Shown: positions 27,201 to 39,363 of the stretch, piece by piece | Position numbering within the stretch: the stretch's first letter is position 1 | Layout of the letters: each line of letters opens with the position of its first letter | NCBI RefSeq assembly: GCF_032854445.1 | Contig: NC_088300.1 | Coordinates: forward strand, 55,094,984-55,158,983 | Origin: Liolophura sinensis | Lineage: Eukaryota > Mollusca > Polyplacophora > Chitonida > Chitonidae | Direction of reading: 5' to 3' | Length of the DNA stretch: 64,000 bases | Position numbers and translations under genes: made by a program | The notes under the pieces: model-generated | Told to the model about the DNA's origin: nothing | Databases searched by the model: none | The model's input: only the letters and a program-made list of their open reading frames with translations

Positions 27201-30200
27201 GCAACCTATTCTCTCACGTATAATACCCTAGTATGATTAATGTTTTCATTTCATTAATTAGATTTCTGTGTCAATTCTTATTTCTTTGCTGCTTCGGTAT
27301 ATATATATAAGTAAACACTAATCAAAATGTATACATAAAACAAGATGTATAATCTAATTGTAATCTGATTTGTATCTAATGAAAATGTATACATAAAACG
27401 AGCAAAGCTTCGAGAATTAGCGCAATCCGCACATTACTTTATTAATGTGCATGATTAGTTATCATAGTAGTGATAGTTAGTTATCTGCTCTGTTTTCTAT
27501 CTTTTCTCATACTTGTGCTATAATTCTGAGTATATGTGGAAATGAAAGGATTATAATGTACTTCTCAAAGCCACTCTTTGTAATAATGCCCCGTGCTCTC
27601 CGCTTATTATGTCCCTTGTTCACCGGATCTATAATGTGAAAGGGCCTCAAGAAGTAACAGAAATCACTGAGCTTAATATAGTGTTTTCTGTTATGACTGC
27701 CATATTTTCACGGCCCACTAGTTTTCCAGAAGTCACCTTATGAGACATCCGGAAATAAAACTGAAAACTCGGAGAATAGGTCCCTATTTTTAGACGAGCC
27801 CCTGCCTTTTCCGGTAAACACGTCCTTCAACAGCAGATCTCGTTAACGTCGACTCTGCAGCCATATCCGCCGCATTTTTTTCTACACCAAAAACTTTTCG
27901 AGTTTTCCTTGGTATATTGTTTTATAATGGCCGGCCCGGTGATGCGAGATAAAGATTTGAAGTAGGCTGTTTTGACTTGCAAGAATTACCTCATTGGTCA
28001 ATATCTACCCATTACGCCTCGCTTCACACGGACAAGGACAGAGGTAAACTCGACCGATTATGAAACAAGCACAGGTCATTATGCGCCGTGAAGGTCATAA
28101 TGCCGGACATGCGCGTAATGATGTTCACTTGTGAACAGGCCTTTTTAAGAATCTTAACCGTTTCAGCAAAGAATCCCTCCTTTTGTTCACTTGGGTAGGC
28201 TGTAAATTCTCAAAACCACAAAAGACAAAAGTTATGGCCCCAACGGCACCATAACCTTGCCCTTTGATGAGAGTGGCCTGCACAGGAAAACGCTGGTCTT
28301 TTATCATATTCCTTTCTATTTGACGCTTAACTTGGTCTTTTTTCAGATGATGTCTATCCTGTTTGAGTGGCAACAAGCAATCATTGCACACGCGCCTCTT
28401 TCCTTGATTACACCGGTCCTAGCAGTCCACAGCAGTCATGCGTCGACTTTCGCAGTTTTCGCCATCGTCAGCTGTCTTTGTGCCTTAATGAAGATATTCT
28501 GTGATTGACCAGGGAAAATGAATCGTACCGCTCAATATCACTGGCAGACGACAGAACGGGTGTTTCGCGCGTGGCTCACGCGCGGACGCTGAAGGCCGCT
28601 AGATGGAGTTGCTCATTTGTCCACTCTCAATAATAACATGACGTCAAGCGACAATGGTCGGTCGTCCGCCTAGGCAAAGACGGACTGCTTTACCTCCTAT
28701 TGCTTCATTGATATTTTGTTTTTTGAATTTTTGTGAGGATTCCGGGACCGGGTCGTGAGAATTTGGGGAACATTAGGGGATTAGGTGTGGACTTGTGAAA
28801 TGACCTTTGTTTTGGCTCTATGGCCAAGCCGACCGTGGTCTGCCAGAACTGACCTTTACCCTATGTCTTTTCGAATCAAACGCATGCCCACTGGCATCCC
28901 ATACGTCTTCAATTAATTGACGTCAATCATATATAAACCATTTTGGTGGGAAGAAACAGTTATCTTTTGTCTCTGATTCTGAGACAATTACTCCAGCAAA
29001 GCTCGGAAATAAAAGCGGATGTCTCCCCTTCTTGATTTTATTGCCGGGTGCTTCGAATTGTCCACTAATTTAGTTTCGACCAAAGCAGTCCTCTTTTTTA
29101 GATGTTAATGTGGTAAACCTTTATCCCAAAGCCTTAAATGTTAAGTTATGAGAGAGTGAAGTACATTAAGTGCCCGTGTTTATTGAGCTTAGCGGAGTGC
29201 ACGGCAACAGCTTGACAGCCAAAGCTGGAGGTAGACTGTGCTGCTGCTACCCGCTCAGCCCAACAGCTGTCAAATAAACGAGAAGGCTTCCGAACAGCCA
29301 TATCAGTTATAACGCTAAAAATGCAAATCTGGAAATAATTAACGTCTGAGCATTTCCGCTTGTTGCGTTGTGCCTCGCAACTGAGCAAAAACTTCCGAGA
29401 CAGAGTTCACGATGTCTGGTTGCTGTCCATCATTGGGAAATTGGTTCGGGAAGTCCACGAATGCTCTCGGACCAACTCTACTTATTGCTGCAGTACACTG
29501 TGATCAAATTGACAATTATACTGGCCAATCCAGGCGTCTAAAAACAAGCCCTGGACAAAACAGGCTGAAAATATGCGTCAACGTACATGGTCTTGTGTGT
29601 GGTTTTTGTTCCAGAAATCAGCCGAGCAGAAGGGATTAGCGAAAACCTCGGATATATTCCGCAGAAAAAAAAATGTAAAGTTATTCTACAGAATTTATCA
29701 GATATTCTTAACTCTATATAAACGAGCCATACGACTCCGCGATGAACTCAATTTGATAAAACTAAGTCTAGGCGAAGTTAATGAACAATAGTAAATAGGG
29801 GCTTTTGTTACGTTTACCAAAATCTAATGTTGACGAAGTCTCAACAAGGAAATATTTTCTTCGCTTGGATGTCTAGAGACAAAAGTAGCTGTTAGAGAAG
29901 TTCCTATTTTGTGATAAAGTTGAGGCCCAGGTAGTTGTGTACGATGATTGATCGGAACAACGGGCTTCACAGACGTGAGTTTGCATAATTCACAGCGGCC
30001 ATCGCGTCTAAGAACCTACCAGAAGCTTCCGTCTCAGATGATTTCCAGCCCAGCCAGGTTCATAAGGTTAGATTTCCTTCCAACCTTAATTTATAGTTCA
30101 GTTAATTACATGTATCTTAATGTATTCCACATATTAACGCTGTAAAGATAATTTGAATGTAGGATTTTGGGGTTCAGCATAATTTTAATTTTGATGTAAT

Positions 30201-32134
30201 CCAAACAAAGCAGACTGGCCAATTCGAGAACGGGATGTGGGAGAGAACAGAGTTACTGCCCGTGGCTCTCGCTTTTGCCGACAGAAAACCCTGCTTTGTA
30301 CGTTTTCCTGCTATACCGCATGCAGGCGTAATCCACAAATAATTATCATTGAATAACTAAAGAATCTGCTAACAACTGTTTAAATCATCTTTTTTCAGTA
30401 TCAGTCAGCTGTCATTGCAAACAAAGAGAGACAGAGGGCTGGGAAATGCGTTCAGTGGGCTAAAACAAGGCCAGCCAAAGCGGCAAATTCGCAGAATCGG
30501 TGCCACGACGGCAGACATTTGGTGCAAAAATATTCTATGTATGTATTGTATTTTCCTAAAGCATATTAAAGATAAATGCAGGACACGTGACCAATTCTGA
30601 ACGACGATTAATTGACAAGCGGCTGTTGTAATTTGTTGATGAAAAGCTTTGACATAGAAGAAAAACCTTTATAATACAGAAATCATTTAGAATTAAGCAT
30701 TCAGAACGATTCTTTTTAATCTGCTATTAAATCAAATCATGCCAGACTCCGATGATGCAGATGGATATCCCGTATCTCATATCTAATGAACATAAATTAA
30801 AAATTGCCATGCGCCACAATGTTGTGAGGTCTTTTAGATTTTGCTTTCGTGCTTTTCTACTGCTATACCGTCGAGAATGTCCTATTGTAAGAGTACAGTC
30901 AGAATGTGAGGACCAAATCACAACCGGCCAACGCAAAATCGTCATTTGTCATATTTAATATCTGATATGATGTCAACAAAGGGTTTGGGTAATGCTACTC
31001 CGCTTTTCGAGACGCTTCAAGTACCGCGAGTTCATAATTGCTAGAGATAAACACTGCGCTCGAGCTCACATTTTGCGAATCACGTGGTTTGTTGTCTCTT
31101 ATATGCATATGGATAATCTATATATATATAGACATGTGACTAATATGTTTCTTTATCACGACAAATATTTGATACAGGAAAGCAATTTATTTTAAAAAAA
31201 TGTATCGAGATACCTATACGATTCCAAATTTCCCCACGGATGTATACAGTACATATATCGGCGCATTCAGATATTTATTGTTGGAACACCCGTTTAACAT
31301 GAGTGTGTAAATAGACCAGTGATTTCTAATAAGTTGCAATGAACATCAGTGCATTTTTTCTACTTTATTCTGCTTAAGCCGTGGTGCTATAAGCCGGGGT
31401 GTGTCATTTGCTACTATTTATGTATGAATATATGAACAGTTAGGTTACAACTCTGACTGAGGTAAACTGACAACAAGCTGTATTTCATAGGTTACTTGTG
31501 ACGATTTGTCAGCTATCAAAATATCGTCGCTATTCTGGCGATGATGGAATCTTTCTTGATGGAATAATAATTGTGAGCAAAATCTTTCTGTATATTGCCG
31601 CAACATCGTAACGACGTTGAAGGTGGGTGACATCACTGAAGTTCAGCTACTGGGCGGCTTCTGTGTTGTCCTATCGTCATTGTCAGCTTGTTGACACCAA
31701 ATCGACTTGGCCCCAGTTATTTCAATGGTGATTTCCACATATAATAACTCCTGGTGAAAACTTACTCCAGTATAAAATGGCCTGGAAAATTATGTCGCTA
31801 ACTTCATTTCAGTAATTTTGTCTCAGGAGTTAGACACAGTGCAAAGTAAAACTGTACACATCCAACCATGATGTTTTATACGGCAGCTCTTAAATCACCA
31901 TTTAGACACCATGAACAGTCTTCACCTAAGTGCGTATATACATAGAAACAGATACAATACCTGTGGCCTTTTCTGTTTATGAACAAACGGATATCCTGAA
32001 AAGCATGCCGCACATTGGAGGTCTAGGTATATTTGATTAGAATTAATTAGAAGGCAATCCAGAATATGAATTAAAGTAATCTAATGCAAGGACATGTGTC
32101 ATATTTTATATTCATGTGAAATATATATAGACCT
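24205..32134. other. Intergenic DNA with a CpG-rich block, no gene recognised
   Basis: No exon was recognised. The longest non-repeat reading frame of the first 48 kb lies here (26794-27171, 125 codons) but has no recognisable domain. The stretch is mostly AT-rich. Exceptions are 27750-29050, which is CpG-rich and motif-dense (annotated separately), and a smaller complex block near 29150-29600. A short duplicated word (AATGTATACATAAAAC) occurs near 27325 and 27385. Confidence 0.5.
27750..29050. promoter_or_regulatory. CpG-rich, motif-dense block, possible regulatory region
   Basis: This ~1.3-kb block stands out from AT-rich surroundings. It contains an inverted CCAAT-type motif (CATTGGTCAA near 27993), two AGGTCAT(T/A)ATG words in direct orientation at about 28072-28102, a CGCGCGTG/CACGCGCG hairpin at 28566-28584, a consensus CRE (TGACGTCA) at 28639-28646 and a second CRE-like palindrome (TTGACGTCAA) near 28919. 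One 60-base line (28561-28620) alone holds eight CpGs. No TATA-plus-start arrangement or first exon could be assigned, so promoter versus enhancer versus chance cannot be decided here. Confidence 0.3.
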
Positions 32135-32305
32135 ATATTTATTTATTTGTTTATTTAATAATACATACTAGTTTAATTTAAAACCGGAGAATATGCTCGA
32201 AACCCAAGCATAGTGCACCTGAAAAACATGATAGAATTATATTCCCTGTTAACTGGATTCGAACTGGCGACCTTCTACTTAAGAGCTAATGGCCTAGAGT
32301 GTGAC
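32135..32305 (-). repeat. tRNA-derived SINE-like element
   Basis: On the plus strand the segment begins with a (TTTA)n-type tail at 32137-32160 and ends in a reversed tRNA-like part. On the minus strand this part reads TTAGCTCTTAAG (possible A-box/anticodon region), then AGTTCGAATCC (close to the Pol III B-box consensus), complementary to 32255-32265. A tRNA-like head, short body and A/T-rich tail are the hallmarks of a SINE. It is not clearly the same family as the other SINEs here. No target-site duplication was resolved, so the ends are approximate. Confidence 0.5.
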
Positions 32306-34203
32306 ACCTCCATTTGAAGTATGAATATTAGTGTGTGTCTCCTTATCTGCTGTATAGGGGTATATCCACTCTGTAATGCAAAATCTGTTAATGTTAATGT
32401 TAAAATCGCCAACGCTAAATGCTTCGAAATCATTATTACGGATTATGTCATTAGATACGGTTATGGGATATTTACGTAAGTGGCAATATAAATGGAACAT
32501 AATTCTGCTACTTAACTACAAACATCGAAGAAAACCTATTCATTCACAAGTTCTATTTATGTGCACGGATTAAACGTTTTTAGTTTTTCCTAATTACTCA
32601 ATGCTGTACGTCACTGCATGTCTCCTCCAGTATAAGTATACCAGTTGGTGCTTATACCGGCACACGATCAAAGCTCACGGCAGCAATATACTGGCAACAG
32701 CGAGGAAAAACAGTTGTATAGCAAAAACAGTTGTAACAAAAACAGCCGTATAACACCTCTTGTTAAACTGTTAAATCCCATAGTTATTGACAAATCATTT
32801 TGTTTCATCACCATGAGATGTACTCTCTAGAGTATAAGAAGCTTGCATACATGCTGCCCTTTTCTTCTCATAGCATTGTCCATGACAATGTGATGTACCG
32901 ATGTCCCGTGAATAAAGCGTTATACTCCTGTATATACAGGCACAAAATCCACATGACGCGCGATGCTGACTCTGCTCAGCTTTTACCTCGGACTATTATA
33001 ACACTTTATACGACTTCGCAATAATTTAACGGCCATCTCCCAATCGGATGATAATTCCAACTAATATCTGTTTGCAGTCTGGTTTTAGCTTCGCTCCATT
33101 AGCTCCACTTCGGGTCATGGGCCCAAATGTTAAAATAACGAGTTGATCAACAGAGTAGCTTGTTGTCGGAGGTCGGATCGTCGCTGGATAATGTGACGGG
33201 TCCAAACAGCGCATTGCCCTCTCTTGTTTTCCGTGTTTACAATTGGGAAAGGCCCAGGTAACCAAATACTTTGATCTTCACTGGGCAAAACCTCCACCAT
33301 ATTGCCGCATTCAGACTTAATGAATTTATGAAAGGGGTGATTTCTCGTTGTTAGACGGCTAGCCACATGGTCCATTAACCGTCACTTAATCCCCGTATGA
33401 GAGAAGGGCTATATTACAGAGCGTCCATCAGTCGGTAATTCGGGGAGACACGATAATCCCGCCATACTCGCTCTCTATCCTGTAATGTACGCTTATCTAA
33501 TAGATTTGCAATTTACAAACGGACATGCCTAAGTAACACGCGGTATCCGAATATTACAAACTCACATATGTACATAGTATAACACCTTATATAGATATCA
33601 ATTTGCATATGGATTCATTAAGTTGACGGATACGACTAATGCTACAGTTTTCATTTCAAATCACCTCCTATTACCAAAGCTTTCTGCGTGTTATTCCATC
33701 TATAGTTAGCGTCAAACTAAGGCCATAGGAGCACAGCAAGAAAAAGGAATACATGAAGTAAAGAAAATTGCATCACTCGGTACAACAGTATAGCAGAAAA
33801 GTTTTTTTTGACACAATGTATAAAATAATTACTACAGTTGTCTGCATTATATTAACTGATCATGAACTGGAACCACAGAATTCATCATATATTAACGATT
33901 AATCAGCACATATTTCTTTGTACATAATACGTGATTAGATGTAGTATATTGTTGTCAACAGTTGTGGACACGGATAGCTTTAGTGCAGAGAACCAGAGAG
34001 GATTATGGGAATGACTAATGTGTTAATATATACCGGAAGCACAATGAGCAAATAGACTGACAAAATGTTAATCTTGGCCAACACAGAAGAGCATGCATGA
34101 TACCATCTTTAACAACGTAAAAATGACAAAGGTGTTAGAAATCCCAAAATTATGAATGTGCATACATGTAGAGTTGCAATATGCAAAATATATAGTATTA
34201 ATG
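32306..34203. other. Intergenic DNA, no gene recognised
   Basis: No coding exon was recognised. The part at 33020-33420 is more complex and CpG-richer than its flanks (it includes TGTTTACAATTGGG, a forkhead-like word) and may be conserved non-coding DNA. The rest is AT-rich. Confidence 0.5.
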
Positions 34204-34339
34204 GAAAGGTCTTGGTTCTACGGATGGTCGTGGGTTCCCCTGGGTTCTGCCTGGTTTCTCCCCACCATCATGCTGGCCGCGGTCGTATAAGTGAAAAATT
34301 CTTGAGCACGGCGTAAAACATCGATCAAATAAATAAATA
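34204..34339 (+). repeat. SINE family 2, copy b (truncated)
   Basis: This copy is in the opposite orientation to the other four: body first, then CTTGAGCACGGCGTAAAAC and a (AAAT)n tail at 34327-34339. The reverse complement contains the family signature as TATACGACCGCGGCCAG. CpGs of the signature are intact, as in copy a, and the copy lies in intergenic DNA. The tRNA-like head is absent. Confidence 0.75.
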
Positions 34340-35155
34340 TATATATCGTATTAGGGAATTGGTAGGTTTAACTGTGTGTTCGGCCGTTGTGAGCAGCCTG
34401 ATCGGTGTACCAATGACCATTAAATGGACAATGTCATGCAGGTGCCTCCTATTACCAAAGTCATACACAGGTCCGTAACATTAGCCACAGTGTAGAACAG
34501 TATACAGATCAGTGTATCTTATTATAGTTATAACTTGTATGAGATCTGCGTGATCGACCACCTATACATGACGACACTGGATTGCCACAGAACGACGTAA
34601 CGAACGAAATGACTAATTGGTTAGTTCATCAAGCATTTGAATGGGCGACAACTGTTGAGTGGTTAATTCAGTTAGCTTCTGATTTACTAAGCGACTGAAA
34701 GACTGACTGACTAGAAATCATTTTAAATTGGACTATACTTCTGTTACTATAGGTTACGAGGGTTCATTGATTTTCCTAACTGTACAACCCCAAAAATATA
34801 TGCTCCCTAATTTTCGCGAGGTACAGTGCCATACCACCCCATGCAGCTTCCACTTTTCTCTAAAACACATCAAAAAATCAACCTAGCATGACCACTATTT
34901 GTCAGATGTGGTTGCTGGAGGTGAAGTCATAGCATTCTGTTACCTTAGTAACCTCCATGGGGGTAGGAAGTAACACTGGCAAAATATTTTTCAGTTCTGT
35001 CCAACACAGACAAAATTCTGATATAATTTAACTGCGCGCAAACTAATAGTGTTGAAATTTATAGTGCATCAACAACTTAAAATGTCTGTGTGGCAGTACT
35101 ACCAAATCAGTTTTCCTTCCGATGCCCGAGTTCTCTAAGTAGTAAATTGTTTACC
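34340..35155. other. Intergenic DNA, nothing recognised
   Basis: Between two SINEs. Nothing was seen beyond short chance reading frames. Confidence 0.5.
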
Positions 35156-35512
35156 GGCCCCGCTAGCACAGCTGGTAGGGCGTCCGCTTCGGGAGCTGTA
35201 GATCCAGGGTCAAACCTGGTTCGAGTCACACCTAAGACTTTAAAAGAGGAAGTCGCACCTTCCTCGCTTGACGTTCAGCATGGAAGGGGATTGTGCAACT
35301 ACTGGTTGACCCGTATCAGTATAATGGCTCTGGCGGGGCGGCTTGCTTGCCTTCGATAAGGCGTCAGTGAAGCAGCACTGGATAAAAGAGCAGTGGAAAT
35401 CCTTCCTGCAACAACGAGGCACATTACATGCATGCTAAGGATTCCTTCGTCGTCATATGACTGAAAAATTGTTTACCACGACGTTAAACCCCACGCACTC
35501 ACTCACTCACTC
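35156..35512 (+). repeat. tRNA-derived SINE family 1, copy 1 (full length)
   Basis: A 357-bp element. The head is tRNA-like: GGCCCCGCTAGCACAGCTGG (A-box region TAGCACAGCTGG) and GGTTCGAGTCAC (B-box region) about 45 bases further on. The body includes a GAGGAAG...CTTCCTC hairpin with a 6-base loop, then the conserved word GTCGTCATATGACTGAAAAA, then ACGACGTTAAACCCC, and ends in an ACTC tetranucleotide tail. A second copy of exactly the same length lies inverted at 38861-39217, with long identical blocks throughout. Similar SINEs are widespread in molluscs (from memory, not searched). A possible short target duplication (AGTTCTC) flanks the copy at about 35129 and after the tail. Confidence 0.92.
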
Positions 35513-36302
35513 AGTTCTCCTTCACTCTTCAGTTCGGAGGCAAATCTTACACCAAATTGCCTGAATTGCGCATGTGTAGCCTATAAACAGCTCTTTCAGA
35601 AAGCTGATCAGGTGCTTTCGAAAGGCACTAGTTTCCTCCACCTGAAAACATCAACACCGAAGTACAGGTAAATAAAACTTAAGAATAGCCCGTCAGAATC
35701 AATGAAATAAAGCAAGATGGACTTAAGGAGACACAAGAAGATGTCATGACCCACTCGAAAAAAAGAATGAGACACAAGAATAGTTTTAAAAAATCAGAAA
35801 AAAAAGAAATCGTGGATGAGACGGGACGAAATGCAAAGCAGAAATGAAAGAAACACCAATGTAAGGCCAACGACAATTTAAAAGGACACAGATAAAAGCA
35901 AAGAACACATGCCTAGTAACAATGTGTAGTACATACAGGAGATAAAATGAAATTTCAAGGAGACGTAAGGCGAGGTTCATTGTAAGAGACCTTAATGGAC
36001 ACGGAAGTAGTCAAGCTCACGAGGTTAAATCATGAGATGGGATGGGGTATGAGCTCGACGCCGGGCTCACGAGACATAAGGGTTGGACATAAGAGCCGCA
36101 TGCGCTCCACTTTACGAGAGGTGGATTGAGCACATGCGCTGAGGTTCGGCTAACGAGATGTATGGGTGGAATATAAGAGCTAAGAACGGGATCGCAAGAT
36201 ATGGATGAGACTTACGGGAAGACGTCACGAGGTAGGGATGGGGCCAGATCCTTTGAGAGTTGTTTCATTCTTTCCAGCTTGGCATTCAGAAATACAGATC
36301 AT
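35513..36302. other. Purine-rich DNA with a possibly decayed repeat
   Basis: No gene was recognised. From about 35640 to 36000 the plus strand is strongly purine-biased. From about 35930 to 36250, words such as CACGAGACATAAGGGTTGGA and AACGAGATGTATGGGTGGAA recur, followed each time by (C/A)ATAAGAGC, which suggests a heavily diverged tandem repeat with a period of roughly 80 bp. Confidence 0.4.
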
Positions 36303-36725
36303 GGCCCGCTGGAACAAACAGATCCCGTAGTTACAATTGTTTGTAGACTCTACGAATGAGTTTGCAAGTGACTGAAAAAATTAGTTTCGCAGTTTACACA
36401 AAGCAACTGTAATGCGATTGTACTTTGTTGAAGTTACAATCGTGATCATGTACCGGCCAATAACTGCTCATGCCTTAATTTTCCACAGAATTCTCACCAT
36501 AATGACTCAGCAGTTTACAACAACAACATGAGAAAGTACTAACTAACAGGCTACCATAGTAGTTGTAAGATCCACCTAATGGTAATTTCTGATTGTAAGT
36601 TACGACTATTGTAGCTTATAATCCCGTCACGCAAGACTATGTCGATTGCAAGCCAAGTTTACTATCGAATTCTTACTGATTTACAATCAACTTATAAGCT
36701 TACGATCCCTTTGTACCAGCGGTCC
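36303..36725. mobile_element. MITE-like element with terminal inverted repeats
   Basis: The left end reads GGCCCGCTGGAACAAA, followed by CAGATCCCGTAG. The right end, reverse-complemented, reads GGACCGCTGGTACAAA, followed by GGGATCGTAAG. The two termini thus match at 14 of the first 16 bases and more loosely beyond. The 423-bp interior has no open reading frame of note and is built from diverged words around TTACAATC/GATTGTAA. A short length, inverted termini and no coding capacity fit a non-autonomous DNA transposon. No clear target-site duplication was seen, so the superfamily is undetermined. Confidence 0.6.
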
Positions 36726-38327
36726 TTGTAGGCCTACTCTTCCATGCGCTAACCTGGAACTACGCCTTTTCAAATGTCATGTACTCAACATGTCATCTCT
36801 ATATACGCTACAAAAAGACCTGGAAAAATCCACGTTATGGTCTTTATTACTCCCATACAATGAGGTGATATTTATTCAGAATTTCTTCAAGATCACTGTT
36901 GTCGTCGCGTACAGCTTTGGCATCTTGAGGACAGCACAGGCGACAGGATAAAATTCAAGGTTAGTGAATGTAAAATAATTAAGAGCGGTGAATGTGGAGG
37001 CTGAGCTGGGAATATGGTCAACCCTTCTCAAAGTTGGGATGGGAGTTACGAGCTATGGTCAGATTGGATGCTAAGTACAGTAGGAGTGGGGTAACGAGGC
37101 GCATAACACGAAATATTCTTTGCCAAGACGATCATAAGTATTATAAACACAGTCTTAGGGACGACTAATTCCAGTAATCACATGAAGACGATTTACGTGG
37201 TGGCGATTTAATCGGACTGGCTTTCGTCGGACTGGTATAAATACTTTGAATTAAAGATAAATATGTGAAATGTGTCTATATATACCAGTTATATAACACA
37301 CGCCCTCTTCGTCTCCTGTATTCCTCAGACACACCGGGGTCGATACAGCATATAACACGCGATTAAATTAAAAATGTCTCTATTCATGGACTTCACTCTA
37401 CAAAGCATAGACTCGAAAGCTACACAGTTCTAACGACTCGTCCACAAAGAGAAGAAAGTGTCCCTCCTCTGGAACTGGGCCAAGAGAGCTTGATAGGCGG
37501 TCCTGGCTCGACGTGTGTGGGGTGAGGGAGCGATGTGAAACCTGCATGGACGGGACGGGCTATATACCTGTATGCCACGTACCTCCATAAATCATCTCAC
37601 TTACACAGACGACCGGCCTGCTAATGGCCTTCCCGGCCCGCCACTGCCGATTGTCCTTGGTCAACTTTCCCCAAGTATAAATGGCTTGTCTCACAAACTA
37701 GATCGATCATTAATATATCGTTCTTCAAATACATCAAAGTCTGTTACAGTTTTACAGCCTTTATAGGCCCCAGATGCCCCGTGAGAGAAAACCTGTTATT
37801 GAATACTCGGAATGCAGTTTGTCCATTCCAAGATTTATAGTCATATGGTAATATCACGTAAAATTGGTTCATGATTTCACCAGATTTTATTACCGCATAT
37901 TTTTTATTACCGCATATATGTCCACTGCATGAGTCCCCGAAACCATCAAACAAAGCCAGTGAAAATATAGAATATCGATGATCAAAAGGCTATGCCAAAA
38001 GACTGAATGAATTTAAGGATATGACGATTATGACGCCTAGATGAAATAAGATATTAATTCCAATCTCAACATTTTGATGTTGTATCAGTACAAAGGTCTT
38101 CAGCTCTGTGTAAATATTCCCTACTTCCCTTTCGAGTCAATAAACGTGTAACTGTAGTACACACATTGGAATGACTATCGACACAGCCTTGTTTTACTGC
38201 ATCGTCATGTAATGTGACGGAAGTAAAACTGAAAGCTACTTTGAACCCGAAGCGAACAAACTCGTCCAAAAGACCATACATTCTTTCAATAACACACTTT
38301 CTCGGTCGAGAGAGAGACGAAGTCATA
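36726..38327. other. Intergenic DNA, no gene recognised
   Basis: Nothing was recognised beyond short chance reading frames. 37440-37640 is locally GC-rich. The 25-bp minisatellite begins at the right edge. Confidence 0.5.
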
Positions 38328-38838
38328 TAGTGGACCAAGTGACAAAATCTTAATGTGGACGGAAAGGGACAACCTTAGAGTGCGCCGTGATGAAAATCTT
38401 CAAGTGACCGAAACACGTAATCCTACAGTAGACCAACAGACACAGTCTCCCAGTGGACCAGAAGACACAATCTTACAGTTGACCGAAAGATATAATTTTC
38501 CAGTGGACCGAAACACACAATCTTACAGTGAACCGACAGACACAATCTTATAGTGGACCAAAAGACACAATCTCCCAGTGGATCGAAAGACACAATCTTC
38601 CAGTGGACCGAAAGACACAATTTCCCAGTGGACCGAAAGACACAATTTTACAGTGGACCGAAAGACACAATTTTACACTGGACCATAATGACAATTTTCC
38701 AGTGGACCGAAACACACAATTTCCCAGTGGACCGAAAGACACAATCTTACAGAAGACCAAAAGACACAATCTTCCAGTGGACCATAATGACAATTTTCCC
38801 GTTAACCGAAAGACACAATCTTACAACTGACCAGCCTA
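38328..38838. repeat. 25-bp minisatellite, about 20 copies
   Basis: Tandem copies of a 25-bp unit, consensus CAGTGGACCGAAAGACACAA plus TCTTC/TTTCC. Units near the left edge (38328-38420) are the most diverged. A variant with CATAATGACAATTTTCC recurs exactly 100 bp apart (about 38676 and 38776), which indicates a four-unit duplication. Because 25 is not a multiple of three, the repeat cycles through all frames every 75 bp and leaves several overlapping frames open on both strands; these are artefacts of the array. A SINE begins 22 bp after the last unit. Confidence 0.95.
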
Positions 38839-38860
38839 CACGGGAATCGTTAATATGGAA

Positions 38861-39217
38861 GAGTGAGTGAGTGAGTGATTGGGGTTTAACGTCGTACTTA
38901 ACAATTTTTCAGTCATATGACGACGAAGGAATCCTTAGAATGCAAGTATTGTACCTCCTTGTCGCAGGACAGATTTCCACTGCTCTTTTATCTAGTGCTG
39001 CTTCACTGAGACGCCTTAGGGAAAGTAAATAAGCCGCCCCTCCAGGGCCATTATACTGAGACGGGTCAACCAATCGTGCACTATCCTCTTCATGCTGAAC
39101 GCCAAGCGAGGAAGCTGCAACTTCCTCTTTTAAAATCTTAGGTGTGACTCAACCCAGGATTGACCCTGGATCTTCTGCTTCCGAAGCGGACGCTCTACCA
39201 GCTGTGCTAGTGGGGCC
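38861..39217 (-). repeat. tRNA-derived SINE family 1, copy 2 (full length)
   Basis: This is the reverse complement of the copy at 35156-35512, also 357 bp. The GAGT-repeat end (reverse of the ACTC tail) is at 38861-38879, then TTTTTCAGTCATATGACGAC, the CTTCCTC hairpin and the tRNA-like head ending GCTAGTGGGGCC at 39217. By eye the two copies agree over most of their length, with scattered substitutions and few indels, so they are family members of moderate age. AATATGGAAGAG to the left and AATATGGGAAGAG near 39277 could be a target duplication, but that would need an extra ~60 bp of element. Confidence 0.92.
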
Positions 39218-39363
39218 GATAAAATGTTTGAGAAGACCCGCACCGATTTTGATCCCGGGTCTCCCGAATTCGAGGGAATATGGGAAGAGATAACCCAGTT
39301 ATAATGGACTCAACCTTGGAAGAAATGACTAAATTCACCATGGAATTGATAAGGGAATATGGA

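Noticed and set aside
32240-32300. tRNA gene on the minus strand
   Set aside because: Only the B-box side is good; the acceptor stem does not pair and a T-rich tail follows, so a SINE remnant is more likely.
33664-34460. Identical 16-bp word CCTCCTATTACCAAAG at 33664 and 34445
   Set aside because: One exact 16-mer pair is about what chance allows in 64 kb, and similarity does not extend into the flanks.
35156-35230. tRNA gene
   Set aside because: A- and B-box-like sequences are present, but the fold is imperfect and it is joined to a SINE body and tail, with a second such copy at 39217-38861.
38353-38870. Five overlapping repetitive frames on both strands
   Set aside because: The 25-bp array keeps all frames open together by chance of unit sequence; a real gene would favour one frame.
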